Position numbers and translations under genes: made by a program
In this document: piece by piece, positions 11,061 to 24,980 of the stretch
How the letters are laid out: every line of letters starts with the position of its first letter
Position numbering within the stretch: the stretch's first letter is position 1
Assembly (NCBI RefSeq): GCF_022581195.2
Contig: NC_061467.1
Location: 5,580,001 to 5,644,000 of the forward strand
Length of the DNA stretch: 64,000 nt
Origin: Helicoverpa zea
Taxonomy: Eukaryota > Arthropoda > Insecta > Lepidoptera > Noctuidae
Direction: 5' to 3'
The notes under the pieces: model-generated
The model's input: only the letters and a program-made list of their open reading frames with translations
What the model was told of the DNA's origin: nothing
The model's database searches: none

Positions 11061-11396
11061 GACCTGACAATGGAGACGACAGAGAGACGAGGGAACTCCT
11101 CAACGGTATCTACTAACTACCTCATGTTCGAGCTTATTTTATTCCTCTTGATAAGATTTTTCTAGAAGATAGCTTATTGCGCAGGCACCTTGTAGATTTA
11201 AACCGTAAATTCAAAAATATTGCGGTAATTGCCTTTTTTTTCAGAAAATCATTGTCAGTTCTTATTAGAATCCAACGCTTTTAGAATTTATTTGAAAATC
11301 ACAGTAAAAAAAACCCATTCCAACATTTTCCAGCACTGGATCCTGACAGCGAGATCCTAAGACTTATTTGGCAGAAAAGTCTTATCAGATTAATCT

Positions 11397-12530
11397 CTCG
11401 GGACCCCTGGGACCGATTTCAAAAATATTTTGATTTCATGTTTAGAGTGAAGTAAAGAATCTATTTCAATCACTCCCACTACTGGGCAAATGGCACAGGC
11501 TTTGTGAAGCGATTGTTCATGTGGAATATAAGAACCGGTTTTTCACCCGGACCCCAGGGACCGATTTCAAAAATATTTTAATTTCATGTTAAAAGTGAAG
11601 TAAAGAATTTACTTTAACCACTCCCACTACTGGGCAAATGCCAAAGACTTTGTTAAGTGACTATCTAAGGAGAACATTTGAACCGGTTTTTCTCGGGACC
11701 CCTGGGACCGATTATAAAAATATTTTAATTTCATGTTAAGAGTGAAGTAAGGAACCTATTTCAATCACTCCCACTACTGGGCAAATGCCAAAGACTTTGT
11801 TAAGTGACTATCTAAGGAGAACATTTGAACCGGTTTTTCTCGGGACCCCTGGGACCGATTATAAAAATATTTTAATTTCATGTTAAGAGTGAAGTAAGGA
11901 ACCTATTTCAATCACTCCCACTACTGGGCAAATGCCAAAGATTTTGTTAAGTGACTATCTAAGGAGAACATTTGAACCGGTTTTTCTCGGGACCCCTGGG
12001 ACCGATTATAAAAATATTTTAATTTCATGTTAAGAGTGAAGTAAGGAACCTATTTCAATCACTCCCACTACTGGGCAAATGACATAGGCGTTGTAAAGCG
12101 ACAGTTCATGTGGAATATTAGAACCGGTTTTTCTCCGGACCCCAGGGACCGATTTCAAAAATATTTGGATTTCATGTTAAGAGTGTAGTAAAGAACCTAT
12201 TTTGACCACTCCCACTACTGGGCAAATGCCAAAGACTTTGTTAAGTGAATATCTAAGGAGAACATTTGAACCAGTTTTTCTCGGGACCCCTGGGACCGAT
12301 TTCAAAAATATTTTAATTTCGTGTTAAGAGTGAAGTAAAGAACCAATTCCAAACACTCTTACTACTGGGCAAATGGCTCAGGCCTTGTCAAGTGACTCTT
12401 CATGGAGAATATTTGAACTGGTTTTCCTCGGGACCCCAGGGAGCGATTTCAAAAATATTTGCATTACGTGTTCAGAGTGCACTAAGGAACCCTCTGGAAC
12501 TACTCCCACTGCTGGGCAAACTATGAGCCC
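11397..12530 (+). repeat. Tandem array, eight units of ~147 bp
   Basis: The marker gggaccgat (gggagcgat in the last unit) occurs at 11409, 11557, 11704, 11851, 11998, 12145, 12292 and 12439: spacings of 148 and then 147 six times. Each unit also carries actcccactactgggcaaat and aaaaatattt blocks. Units three to five are nearly identical to one another; the first and the last two are more diverged, as expected from unequal exchange homogenising the middle. No TIRs or target duplication were found around the array. Confidence 0.92.
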
Positions 12531-14630
12531 AGACCCTGGCATTGTCCTTTACACGCGTACGGTAGACTGCACATCAGTTGTAACTGTCATGCACCTTAAC
12601 TCAATAGTAATAAGTACGATTGTCCTGTAATACTGTTATCACTGAGTTGACTGTACACACGAGTATGACCGGCGCTCCTGTAACTTTCGCAGAGGGAAAA
12701 TCATGACGAGGGCGTTTCCAGTTGGTTATGTTTTCCAAGCGCGGTCCCGATGCGGTCCACATTTCCCTATTTTAATTCCGGAATTATATATTTACATTTC
12801 ACATTTTGTTATTGATGTCTTCCTTTAACTTAAAATTAGGTAATTACATTTTTAACATAAATATTGATGACAGCGATGAGATTATTGGTGTTCCACATAA
12901 ATATTGAAACCGATTCAAATTAATGTGTCAGGATTGACTTAGAAGTAAAAAACTATTTCTAATAAAATCTGGACTTCAGGTCAATGCCCCTCGCAATTCA
13001 ACACTTTCACAATAATACGACACCCAGAACAAATTATTGTAACTTAAAGAAATCTCGTTTCTACTTAGACATTCTTATTACTCTGCATATTTCTTTATAA
13101 AGGTGTGTTGACCTCGAACTCGCTACAGTATTGCACTGAATTTCAGCTCGTAGCACTAGTGTATAAAAGTTGTGACAGCACGCTTTTCTATTCTCAAAGA
13201 ATACTGTAGTTTCTATATAACTTAAGTGGAAAAATAAACAGTAAATACACACATTTTCCTCCCTAAAACGGTCGGCATTTAGATAGAATCTCACAAAGAA
13301 CAACTTAAGTAATCAGATGTGACAATGCACATTACCCGAATTAATACCATATTTAGATCAGGGCATAAAGCACAATCATTAATTAAATTAACTAACGGGT
13401 CAGTGAACACGATTGATTACGGTCTTGTGTTTTATCGAACCCTTTGATAATACCATTAGTTATGCGTATAAACAGATCTCATTATGTTTTTGGCAACGGT
13501 TCTCTGAACTTTAGTCCTATATTTGTATCATCCTTACATACTCAACAGCACATAAAATCCAATAATAAATCTTTAACAATGAAATTACTTTTTCCAAAGA
13601 CAATGAAGGTATTCCATTGTAAAAGTTCTCTCTTACATTTCTAAGAAATGTAACACTCATTAAAACTTGTCTTCCTTTTTTTCAAAGCTATTTGCTTTTT
13701 CAAGAATAAAGTTGGTAACGAAATATTTAATAATTAGACACGTAAATCTCTCAGCAAGTTTTGCTGAAAACACGTGCATCGCAGGAAAGTACACAGACGG
13801 CTCCCGTTTCAAACAAATGCAACCCGGAGCATAAATTCTTAAATAAACATTTTATAAATATAATTTTAACGTTTAACAGCATGAGCTTTAATTAAGTAGC
13901 AATGTTTTCAAAGGAAAGCTCTCACTTTGAGGTCTCTGCCGAGCTCCGTAGGGTCTTAATTAGTGTTAATCTTAAGATAATAAGCCACGTGTTTTCACTA
14001 ATTGGTGTAAATTGAAAGAGTTGGAAATCCCTTAGAGGAAAATTTGCAAATTTTGTTATGGCGGCGGCCGGGGGCGGGTCAAAGCAACATGTCGTTACTT
14101 GTCTGTTTAATTGGCTCTCTGATACTTAATGAATTACATTACCTACGCAGGTTTGTGGGACAGCTTCTGATTACCATTAACAAGATGATTTCATGAGTAG
14201 GCGGGGCCCTAAGTACACAAACCAAGGTATTAGTGAAACTTGCACAAAGCCAGGCAGGCCTTACTTATTTGTTTAAAAATCATTATACTCAACACAGCCT
14301 TGCCAGTTATTCGCATTTGACATTAAGAAAAAGCTTTTTGTATACCTACGTACAAAATTATTCAAATTACCTAGATTAGGCAATAACTGCTAAATATACA
14401 TTACGTTTTTATAACGAGTAGGTATAACTTGATTTACTAGTAGTAATAAACCGCTCATTGCCCTAATTAAGAGGCACACCTAAAATATTCTTAATGCGAT
14501 AGCGACAATTTTCCTGACGTAAGAAATTAGACCTTTAAGATGCAAGTACCTAAATAAACACACGTAACCCCGCCTTTACACTTGTAAGTTGCTTCCGTAA
14601 AAAATGAGTGAGTTAGATCCATAGAAAGGA
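12531..14630. other. AT-rich non-coding stretch
   Basis: No gene or recognisable element. The short open frames lack protein-like features. Confidence 0.4.
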
Positions 14631-14726
14631 CGTAAGTAACATCCGTAAAAATTACGTAAGTAACGCCTGTAAAAAATATGTAAGTAACGTCCGTAAAAAT
14701 TACGTAAGTAACTCCCTAAAGTTGTA
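14631..14726 (+). repeat. 24-bp minisatellite, four units
   Basis: Units based on cgtaagtaacgtccgtaaaa begin at 14631, 14655, 14679 and 14703, exactly 24 bp apart. A degenerate half unit precedes the array near 14595. Each unit carries gtaagt, which equals the consensus 5' splice donor. Confidence 0.85.
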
Positions 14727-14838
14727 AGTAGTTCTAAAGATATCACAATGTATGACTTACAAAGGGGTTCTATACCTTCAAATTTAGCATAGCCTATTTA
14801 CGTGGCTAAACTAACAAGTGTAAAGGCGGCCTAATATC

Positions 14839-15185
14839 CTCCTCCTCCTCCGAGCCTTTTTTCCAATCATGTTGGGGTCGGCTTCCAGTCTAACCGGATT
14901 CAGCTGAGTACCAGTGCTTTACAAGAAGCGACTGCCTATCTGACCTCCTCAACCCAGTTACCCGGGCAACCCGATACCCCTTGGTTAGACTGGTGTCAGA
15001 CTTACTGGCTGTTGATGTTCAATGACAGCCGGGACCTACAGTTTAACGTGCCATCCGAAACACAGCCAATGGTGTCTAAGATATACTTAGAAAGTACATA
15101 CAAACTTAGAAAACTTGCATTGGTACTTGCCTGACCTGGGATCGAACCCGCGCCCTCATACTTGAGGTTGGTCCTTTACCCACTA
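14839..15185 (-). mobile_element. tRNA-derived SINE, HaSE-like, with 11-bp target duplication
   Basis: Read on the minus strand it starts with a polymerase III A-box-like cctagtgggtaaaggacc and a good B box (gggttcgatccca), and ends in a ggaggaggagg tail. It is flanked by ggcctaatatc at 14828-14838 and 15186-15196. It shares its internal blocks with the copy at 2021-2399 but is far better preserved, so it is the younger insertion. Confidence 0.9.
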
Positions 15186-15196
15186 GGCCTAATATC

Positions 15197-18100
15197 AAGT
15201 TATAAATTAAATAGCCTCCCATCTTGTAGAATCTGCCCCTGCAATAAAATAGGAGGACAGACAGACATGAACAGTACTATATTGCCAGTCAGTGAGTACG
15301 TGGGCGTTACAAATAATATCTAAGAGTTATAAACTGTCTTAGCCGCTATAAATAACATTATACTTCAGACTTCTTGTGAAAAAGCGTCTGGGCTTGCTAT
15401 TTTTACAGTACCTAAATACAATTAAATGGGGAAAATAAACCGAAGTTGAGCAGGAAATGTGATTGATGTTTAAGTGGTAAATAAATATGGTACTTTTGTG
15501 ATTTGTTTGTTTAAGCATTTCTGTTATAATGTTAAGGAATTTACACGAAAAACTCTTAGTCTAATGTCTGAAAAAACACTAGTAAGACTTACCTAAGTGT
15601 GATGATCCCTCCATACTCCCTTACACTCCAATGAAGTACAACATTTCACTGAAAATAAAGAAAATAGGCAATACATTTAGTATGTTCCAGAATAGTCAAG
15701 TTTCGGCAGTTCCGAAACCATTTTCACTATGGGAAACGTATTTTCAGGCTCAGCCCCTGCTATCCATCTCCCTCAACTGTCATTCGAAGCTAAAGTGTTA
15801 CTAGTTCGATACAGTACAATATATTGTTTGTACATACACAATGTAAATACATATCTAAGTGAATATGCCCAATATTGTTTTACGTTGAACTAACAAGCAA
15901 ATAATATTACTATTATAAAATTATATTTAGGATGATAATATTCTACACAAGTAAATTAAGTAGTTTCTTCTTAACAATATTGTCTTATTTAATATCAGAT
16001 CCCATTAGTTTCATAATTTCTTTGTTTAATGTGGAAGATTATGTTAATAAGAAAACAAATTAAAACAACAGAATTGCTACAAAAATAATCTTTTTTATGA
16101 AGGTATTTTCTTTTTTGATCTTAGTCGGATTATAGTAGCTAGAACAAGATAATAAAATAATCGCTACAAAAATACCTTCTTAATTAAATGTAAAAAGAAG
16201 GTTCGCATGTCTCGCCTTGGGCTCTCGTTTATTACACAGCGATTTTAAGCAAAAAGCTCCATTTCAGAGAGCGTTCTTATGTAAGAATACCGAGGAAAAT
16301 ACGAGTTGGCATAAAACGCAAACACAAAATGATATCGAACTGTCTAAACTCAATCTGAAAATTGGATTCAAAGTTAACCAAACAAACAGATACATGCCTT
16401 AATTAAATGAGGCTCCACGTAAAATAAACTCAGTCGGTAGGTATCACGAACTCAAATCGAGACCTTATTATTTTAAATGGAAACAATAACGTATTAAAGC
16501 GTCCGTATCTCACACCGTGCGGATCATTTGATTCCGGTCAAAACAATACCGTGCAGTACATTAGATTGTTCGATACGTGCGGAGTGGTAATCAGGGTTCG
16601 CAAAGGGTTGTTAGTTACGTGTCGGTGTGAAAGTTGCCGACATGGGCCGTCAGAAACAAAGCATCGTATGTAGGAGCGGGGTTGATGTGCCGGAAACTGA
16701 TAGAATGAGCCTGCCGTTCGCTGCTCGCTACTATTTGCGCAATAATAATACCGTAACAGTTCCCCCAGAGACAACGACAAAATGCGCAATTTGTTGAATC
16801 ACTTGTCGTGACAATCACAGATACGATATTGAATTGACGTGTTACGTATTATCGGTGACGCTCGAGTGTATGACGGATAGTTTAGACTGTTGATAAATCT
16901 TGAAATGTAAACTGAAGACGGTATTGCGTCAATACCCACTAGTTGATATTAGAAACCCCATACGTCAAGTACATGTGACGTATCAGGGTACATTGCCCTT
17001 GATAAGTTCTAAATAAGAACTAAAGATAACTTTCCTCAAACTTAAAAAAAAAAACTCCTAAAACATCGGCCATTAAGTCCAGCATAAACTATAGATAGAC
17101 ACTTAATTACCAAGCTTCACTTCTAAGAATCTAACTACTCAGTGGCTGAAACCTTTTAAAAGAAAAGAAAGTAGTCTTCCAAAGTTCCCCTAATGACTAA
17201 ATTGCCGTGGTAGGGGAAAAGGGGCTTATTTCATCGATTGGAGGAGGTAGGTGCTCAGACTAATCCCATTTCGAGTCTGTACCAAAACAAGGACTGCTTC
17301 AAGATAAGTGGGAGACACTGTAATCCCAATGAAACCACCTTTAGCGGATCCTTTTGAAACTTCTAATTAAATGCTGAACTACTTTTAAAGTTTATTACTG
17401 CTGTTGGACTTTAAACTTTTTGTTTTGTACATATTGTTCTGTTTTATTAAATTTTGGAACTTTTAAGTTTTTTCTTGGGTTCACCGTTTACTTGAAGTCT
17501 CTGTCTCACTCAAGTCATACCAAATTGTTGAGTTGTCGAGTGAAGTCTTACATGTGCCGGAAAAAATAATGAAACACATTGTGTAAGTATGTTTTGGGAG
17601 GAGATAAAAAAATATCTTTCAAAATATAAAATTATTTTGCTGATTCAGCATCCAATATCCACTTAGATTTTACAATGATTTATCAAATAACTATTAAGTA
17701 ATACAAGAGAACAGTTAACCTTGGTAACTTTAACTATTTGAATGGAGAATGGAGCTCTTTGGCAGCATGCCACGAAATAGTGCAATTTGAACAAATTTTA
17801 ACACACCATATTTATGCCAAACCTGGTTGAAAGTACTACTTTGGCACGGTTTTGTCACAATTAATGAATTATAACTCGTATTCGACCGTAATATGACGAT
17901 AATTTTTATTAATTAATCCGTTTCGTCTCTATAAAAATTATATCAAACTTAGTAACAGACATAGCCTCTTTCAGCTTACAAAATTCAACTCACTAAAATA
18001 TGTATTTCAAAAAATCGTCTTCAAAATCTGAACCCATTTCAGAGAAAATTGCTTGAGAAAATACTCGCGAGAACGTATTGACGTTCGCTCAAGTTGAAAA

Positions 18101-21100
18101 CGATTGTTACAAAAACACCTCACATTCGTAAATGAGGTACTTACGTACACATGATACGTTTGCACATGCAGACGTTGATGCGGCGCCATCTACCCGTCTG
18201 CGCCGGAAACTCGCCTTGAAGACGTTCAAACCTCATTGAATCGTATGCGCAATTTGCCGATTGAACCTTTAGGGTTGGCCTTTTATGAAAATGCTCCCGG
18301 CCGGACCAACCAGACTAGCATAATGACGGCAATGAAATATAACGATGTCTATCACCCCTACCTATCGCTCACAGTCTTCAAATGAACGGAAAGATAGCAA
18401 AGGTCATCGCATTCAGTGATTTAATTAAGCCATTGTGAGCGAAAATCTTGTTATAATCAAGGGGAATAAAAGTTGAAAACGTAACAGTATTTTCAAATAA
18501 CTCAATACGTATATGTATTGTAAAAATAAATGGTTTTACAGATCAAAAATGTCGGGGCGCACGTAACCCGGCACCAAATATTTTCTCGTCCGTTGTTTGA
18601 GCGTAACGATCCGAACGTCAGTGCATTTTCAATCAGATTTATATCGGAGCGGATTAAAATTTTAACGAGTTGTCGTCACACAGGCTTTACTCGTCTTTGT
18701 GAAGACTGCCTTTGTTAAAAAAGCTCTATTTGACGGTATAATAAAAAGGAACGTGAAAATAACCGTTATGGTTTTCGTGGCATAGACACAGCTACTGGGT
18801 ATAATCCTCTTTGTATTTTAGGCGTTTTCCACTTCCAATATTGCTAGTTCGAAACATAGAAATAAAACAATATGAGCTTTGTTGTTATCAATAGATAAAG
18901 AAAAACAAATAATGTATTATCTAACTTAACAGTTTTATGTAGGCGTGTAATTTAACAAAAGAAATACCAAAATAACACCATTTTATAACACAAAACAATA
19001 AACAAGACACTTTATAAAGGTCACTTTAATTTCTATAAAAAACACACAATTAACAACCGCACGCTATGACCTTGTTACAGCGGGTCTGGAAATATTAATT
19101 TCAGTTCCATTACGCCTGCTTAAGTTAAATGTTACACGTTATCAATTAATCGGAACACGTATTAAGCGTTTCAATAAGACATCAATTTGCTAATGTGTGA
19201 TTGTCTTGTATTGGCAATAGATAGCTATATTGTTATTAACAATAGCACGTTACGGCACATTATGTTGGGTGCTAATTGATATTGGCTAAATGTTTGTGCA
19301 GAATTTTGTGTTTAACTAAAGATTGAATCTATAAATAGGAACATACCTACTATTTAGATTGTACTGAGATATGTTATTGTTAGTATAATATGGGATTCAG
19401 TATGAAACTACGGGAGAAAAAACTCAAAATAAAGATTTCACTTTTTTCAGTAACAATTTTTAAAGAAACCATGTAAGTGAAACCGCGTTACAAGTTTGAA
19501 ACTTCAACAAAAAATAACCTTTTCAAATAAAATTTCATTACGTTTTCTTTAGTATTTTTAGAAAAGAAACCGAAACCTTTGGTTGTAAAATTTTAATCAA
19601 TATAACATAGATGTTTCGTCAGTTTTACGTAGAAGGTATGTTCCTTTGCGATGTTAACTTAAGAGGCTGAATGCACCCAAAACACTCTATAGAGAAAGAG
19701 AGAGAAGCCGTTTGACGCGACGTTCGTAACATTAATAAATAGCTTTAAAATGAGTTGAGTAATCAAAAATAAAAATTAACCAAGCTCTGTATTTACATAT
19801 GGACTCGTTAATGTTACAAGTTTTATCAATGTACGTTGATAAGTAGGTAATACATAAGATCATTTTCAGAGGTAAGTTTTCAATTTTTTTGTTTCGAAAA
19901 AACTTTTCGAGAACGTTTTGAAATTGGCAAGGTACTCAGAAATATGTTCAAGATAATAAGATATAAGAATATACATATATTGTTTTCGCTGTCAAAAACT
20001 GTATAGATTTGGGCAAAAAATTGTTTGAGACAAGCCAATTTGGGCATTCAGCGCCTTAACATTACTTAGTCGTATAATCCGTATCTTAGAAAGTAATCTG
20101 TCTTAGGAAAAACATCGACACGACGAGAAAATTACCAGTGAAGGTCGTACAAGCCGAATTTCATTTGCTACAAGAAAAGTTTTCTCTTCAGCCGAACCTT
20201 TCGATGTAAATACGTACAGTTGAACTTATTGTATCGGTTTTCGTAACCAAATTGAGACTTGTAATGCCTACAAGTTTGGTATTTTGTACGTTATATAAAT
20301 CATTCACGTATCCTTGTTTGAACTAGTTTGGGGTGGTAGTGAACTAGCTAGTTGGTACTGACAATAATTCACACGGACGTACTGTAAGATTACTAGAAGT
20401 TCTGATAGCTTTTTAATTTTCTGACTACCTGGTACAACTATCGTCGTAGTGATGGGACCACTGTTAAGACTGTCTTGAGTCCAAATCAATTCAAATATTA
20501 GCTGAACCTTCGTTTCAAAACCCAAATGAGATATGACAAATTATATATAACTTATTTGTACATTTATTAAGTCAATTTTATTTCACAGATTTATGTCAAA
20601 AGCTCATGCAAAAGTACTCTTATTGATTCTGTATAATCAAAAAGAGTTTTGTACCCTAAGTCTAGTGTATTTGTAGAGAAATCTTCTTGCTATAACAAAT
20701 TGATCGCTTTGTCTATGCAATGGTCTCTTTGTGCAATTAATAGCTGACCGATGATCGGCCGAACTGTTAGTTTGTGTCAATCATAAGTGTGAAACGCTGG
20801 CGTCTGTAACTGAAACTATGGATGAAGTTAATTGATAAGCAATCAATTTACTCTGTCAAAGCTCTGTCAAAATTCTTTAAGTTAAATGAAGTTTTAGTTA
20901 AGATCCGAGACCTACATGTAACATTCAAAAGAAACATTTCGTTAATCATTGTTGTTTTCGCTTCTTTATTCACTATATTTACATGAAGTCAATTTTAAGT
21001 TGTTTATTTAAATTGACTTTCGTGTAAGTTTTTGTTTTTATGTAATTCAATTAAAAATTTTTTTTTTCCTGAAATACCTGAGACGAACAAATAACAATTT

Positions 21101-23989
21101 GTAGAAACTAATCACTATTGTTATAAAATATACATTTCCAATGGATATACTGCCTAAATTCCCTGTTTGTTGTATCTGTACAAAAGATTACATTTCAATG
21201 TTTTATTGTAAATGGCAGCTTAATTAGTATGCAACTGTCCAATTAATGATTTTAAGTTAATTAGTTGTCCTAGAATGTGTGATACATACAAAGGATTTTA
21301 ACATTATATTATATCGAGATCATTAGCATTATTTAATTATATTCCAGTTGCCTATTAATATTCCTATGAACTGTAGGCTTTGCTTAGAATAGAAACTAAA
21401 AATATATAGACCCATATCAAGTTTAAAAACTTGTCCCTTGACGACATATAATTATATTTTAAATACAAATCATAGTTCCATGGTGAATTTTACCAAAAAA
21501 ATGAAATTAAATCTGAAACGAGAACCAAAACATATAAATGTTTCGCAATGCCATCCCAATGCTGATCTATTTTATATGGCAGCGAATATCATCAATAAGT
21601 ATTAATATTTTCAATAAATATTTAGTAGCCAATACGAAGTTAAATCAAGGCTTTACCAGAGTTACGAATATAGCCGTTTTGCTGGCTCTTTCGGAAATTG
21701 CGGCCCTCTAGCGCTTGCCCTGTGATATATTCCAGCTTTTGTTGGCCCAACATTGGGCATTTGTTATTCCAATGCTACCGTTATTTAATGCGCCCTAGAT
21801 AAATATTGTGAACCCTTTTTTATGTTCGCGGATACGCAATGTGATCTAATTTTGTAGGAATTTTATAAAAATACGTTGTCAAATGAAGGGTAGGATTCTG
21901 TTGCGTCATTGGTTGAACATGATTGCTAGATTTGTCGCAGCCGACGCAGAAATTACATTTGATATTGATATCTTGCGTAATGAGGATATTACGGGATCCG
22001 ATGTTGAAGGAAAGTGCCTTTCGCAGATTAATGTTAAGGAAAAACTGCCAGTTGTTATATCTCTGCCGACAATGTATGTTTCCTATTAATCCTATTTAAT
22101 ATAGAACATACGAAAATAGATTTGTCTTCGAAGTCGTTCCAATGAATCGCGCAACCTTTTTCGTAAGATTTTGATAATATGGATTATTGTTGGAATGCAG
22201 GTTATTTAGAGATTCGAATCACATTTTTCCATTTAACATGACAATCCATTATTTAAATAAATTGTGTTTATAACAATAAATAATTTAATAACATTTCCTT
22301 ACAACAAAAAAGGAGCAAACAAAACATCAGAATAACGTAGTTAATAGTTGGTGTGACTCCGTTACGGAGAGGTTTCCGAACCGCAACTTCAATATCCGCC
22401 GCGTTAAGTTAGTTTCTGAACAAACTCACTTCTATCACTTCCCGACAATAGGTCGCCTTTTGTTATTTATTAATTTTATTCAGCTTCGGTAACTCCAAGT
22501 TTAAGTGTACCAAGAAATATTATTTAATTTTCAAACATTGTCTGTTTGCATTGTTTCAGATGAGGTTTTATTAATGACTTATCAGGTCAGACAATTATTT
22601 ATTTTCAATTTTTAAGCATAACATTATTTTTGTAATTTTTATTTGAAGCTAAAAAGTTTTCATTGTCTACACCCACTTATGAATATTCTAAAATACTTTA
22701 TGAGAGTTTTTGTAGAGCTCAGTAGAACTAGATACTTCATTACACTTTATTATGTACTTTTTCAGCAGTCAAGTACAAAAGCTGTACTTACGTTACGTTA
22801 CATTAACAGGAAAATAGAATACACAAATATAATATCAACATAAACGTAACAGCACAAATAACAATAATAGATACTGCTTACTTTGAGATAATTCGCGTTG
22901 ATGAGCCATTCTGCTCCCGTATGACCCACTGAGCACGAACATAGGCCTAATTATAGAATAGTTACGTAATAAACGTCTCACGCTAAGCGTAAACAATCTA
23001 AATGTTTATAATTAGAAAGCACCCACCGAACTTAATCGTTTAACTTCTATTAAACTTCAAGCATTATGCTCCGATAGAAACGTAATTAACAAAACGATAT
23101 TAAGTGGAAATTAATACAAGTTCTCTTTACAGCTACAAAGCTCGTCAGAACTCGAGGTCGGCTGAAACTTGGCTTAGCGTGTTTTCACAATGATAAACTT
23201 ACCCTTAAATTTGACAACATCCTGGTAACAGAACGCCTTACTGCTTACATCTTAAGGTTCATTTTTGTTTGGCAAATGCGGATGCTATCAGCATTGTAGT
23301 GTGGTAGGTGTGAACAAGTAGAGCTAACTGTCATTGTCATGCCTGGCCTTTGTACTAGAAACGGGGCTAACTTAATCCACGCTCATGTCGACGCGCAATT
23401 GACTTAGTCAACCTAATTTGTATTTATACCATATTTATACTGGCAATGTAATGACTTTAAATAGTTTTTACAATTGTTATGTGTACTTTGCATACTTAAG
23501 CATCTTTATTATTATATTGTTCGCTTTTACTTATACGCTTACTAGAACAAATGCAAGAATTAATTGTTTTCTGTAACTCTACGGCACAGTTGTGTTACGC
23601 TCTATTATGTAAAAACTTATCTGTGTACTAGACAAAGATATTCAGCTGAATACTAGTGTCAAGTATTGTACCTAACACATGATGTACCTACTACACCACT
23701 TGGTATAATCTTAATATACCGAGTCAATTTATCAATTTATCTTATAAAATATCCACAATCCCAATACAATTTTGGAAATCCATCTAGCCATATTGTATTT
23801 CCTTAAGCTATGGGGCTCATTAAATTAACCAACCCTTGTTGTTTCGGTCGACACCTTAAAGATCGCACAGAGTTTACAAACCACCATGTAACCATAGAGT
23901 ATAAGACGCCAAAATGTACGAGGGGTCACACGTATAAATTAAAATATTAATTATAAATTAATATTTTTATTGGTTCAGTTAATTAGTCA
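15197..23989. other. Long AT-rich non-coding stretch
   Basis: Nearly 9 kb without a recognisable gene, RNA gene or intact transposon. A diverged repeat block at 21755-21810 resembles 4660-4715. Short frames of 60-83 codons occur on both strands as expected by chance. Small unrecognised host exons cannot be excluded by eye. Confidence 0.4.
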
Positions 23990-24245
23990 ATTAGCCATCC
24001 ATAATCGAAAAACCAACTCTTAGCTGGAATTTTAACCATTGTTAAACAAGATATGAAGAACGCGCTTCTGCTTGCGGCTTCGCCCGCGTGATGTGTTGAT
24101 AAAAGTTGCCTATGTGTTAATCCAGGGTAACACCTACCCACATACCAAATTACAACTAAATCGGTCCAGCCGTTTTGGAGTGAAAGAATAACAAAAATAC
24201 ATCCATACATTCTCACAAACTTTCACATCTAAATATTAGTAGGAT
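23990..24245 (+). repeat. Lepidopteran dispersed repeat ending in attagtaggatta
   Basis: It has a gcggcttcgcccgcgtg block, a cctatgtgttaatccaggg block and the terminus ctaaatattagtaggatta. This succession is one I recognise as a very abundant lepidopteran dispersed repeat. The copy is moderately diverged and non-coding. Confidence 0.6.
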
Positions 24246-24747
24246 TACTTAGTAGGAAGTAGGACGAGAACTTTTGGTATGTCATTATTTTACAATTAGG
24301 TGCATGACTACTTTGATAGTAAAATTCTACGCACAATATCCATCCATCATACATTTGTCTCATCTCCATCTTCGTACATCCTGAAAATCTATTCCGACAA
24401 AGGACCTGCAACTCGAGTATAATATGAAGCTCTACACCAAGTAATCATCTGGATTAATTGCACACTGCTAACGTATCATATCTCAATAATCTATGGGCTA
24501 CGTCAATAATATCAGTTACTTTGAAAAGCGTTTACGTACTACTAATGGATATGTGAAAGTAATATGATACGGTTAGGTCATACTGCCTTTGATATGGTAG
24601 AAGCCTGTGGTAGAAACTGCATTGTTAGGATGCTCTTGCCAGTATCAGACTGTGGCTAGATCGTAATAAAATGCCTATATAAATAACATCGTAACATAAT
24701 TTATGATTTCGAAAAAAAAGCGAAAAAAAAATTGCGGTGACTTACAA

Positions 24748-24980
24748 TTAATGATGATGATGATGTCCTCCTAGACGTTTCCGTCGACGGCGACACCCTG
24801 GCATATATGGGCAGTTTGGTTTCGTTCATGGGCTCGTACATGACTCGCGAAACCAAACTTTGCCTTGAACCTGCGGTCACAAATAGCGCAGTAAAGTTGC
24901 CCTTGCCCATTGCGGGATTTTTGGAGCTGAGGTTTGGCGTCTAGGGCTTCAAAACGCCGCAGTTCAAAACCTACACTACA
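24748..24980 (-). mobile_element. 3' end of a LINE with a zinc-finger C terminus
   Basis: On the minus strand an open frame ends at a tag codon (24771-24773), followed by a short (atc)n tail around 24750-24766. The encoded end holds one C2H2 finger, CAICDRRF with the paired histidines in SHVRAH. C2H2 fingers at the ORF2 C terminus followed by a (cat)n-like tail are known to me from jockey-group lepidopteran LINEs. The element is strongly 5'-truncated near 24980. Confidence 0.6.
24771..24980 (-). pseudogene. C2H2 zinc-finger tail of LINE ORF2
   Basis: About 69 codons are open on the minus strand, ending at 24771. Upstream of the finger is a charged segment (FEALDAKPQLQKSR); the finger has C-x2-C, then twelve residues, then H-x3-H. 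It is not in the frame with the longest local ORF, which is a shadow. A host zinc-finger exon is the alternative, but the trinucleotide tail right after the stop and the single finger favour a LINE remnant. Confidence 0.5.

Noticed and set aside
14839..15185. Genuine tRNA gene at the SINE head
   Set aside because: A- and B-box-like sequences are present, but no cloverleaf can be completed and the body is that of a SINE with a target duplication.
24701..24910. 69-codon minus-strand frame beginning MGKGNF
   Set aside because: It overlaps the zinc-finger frame out of register; the finger-bearing frame is the credible one.
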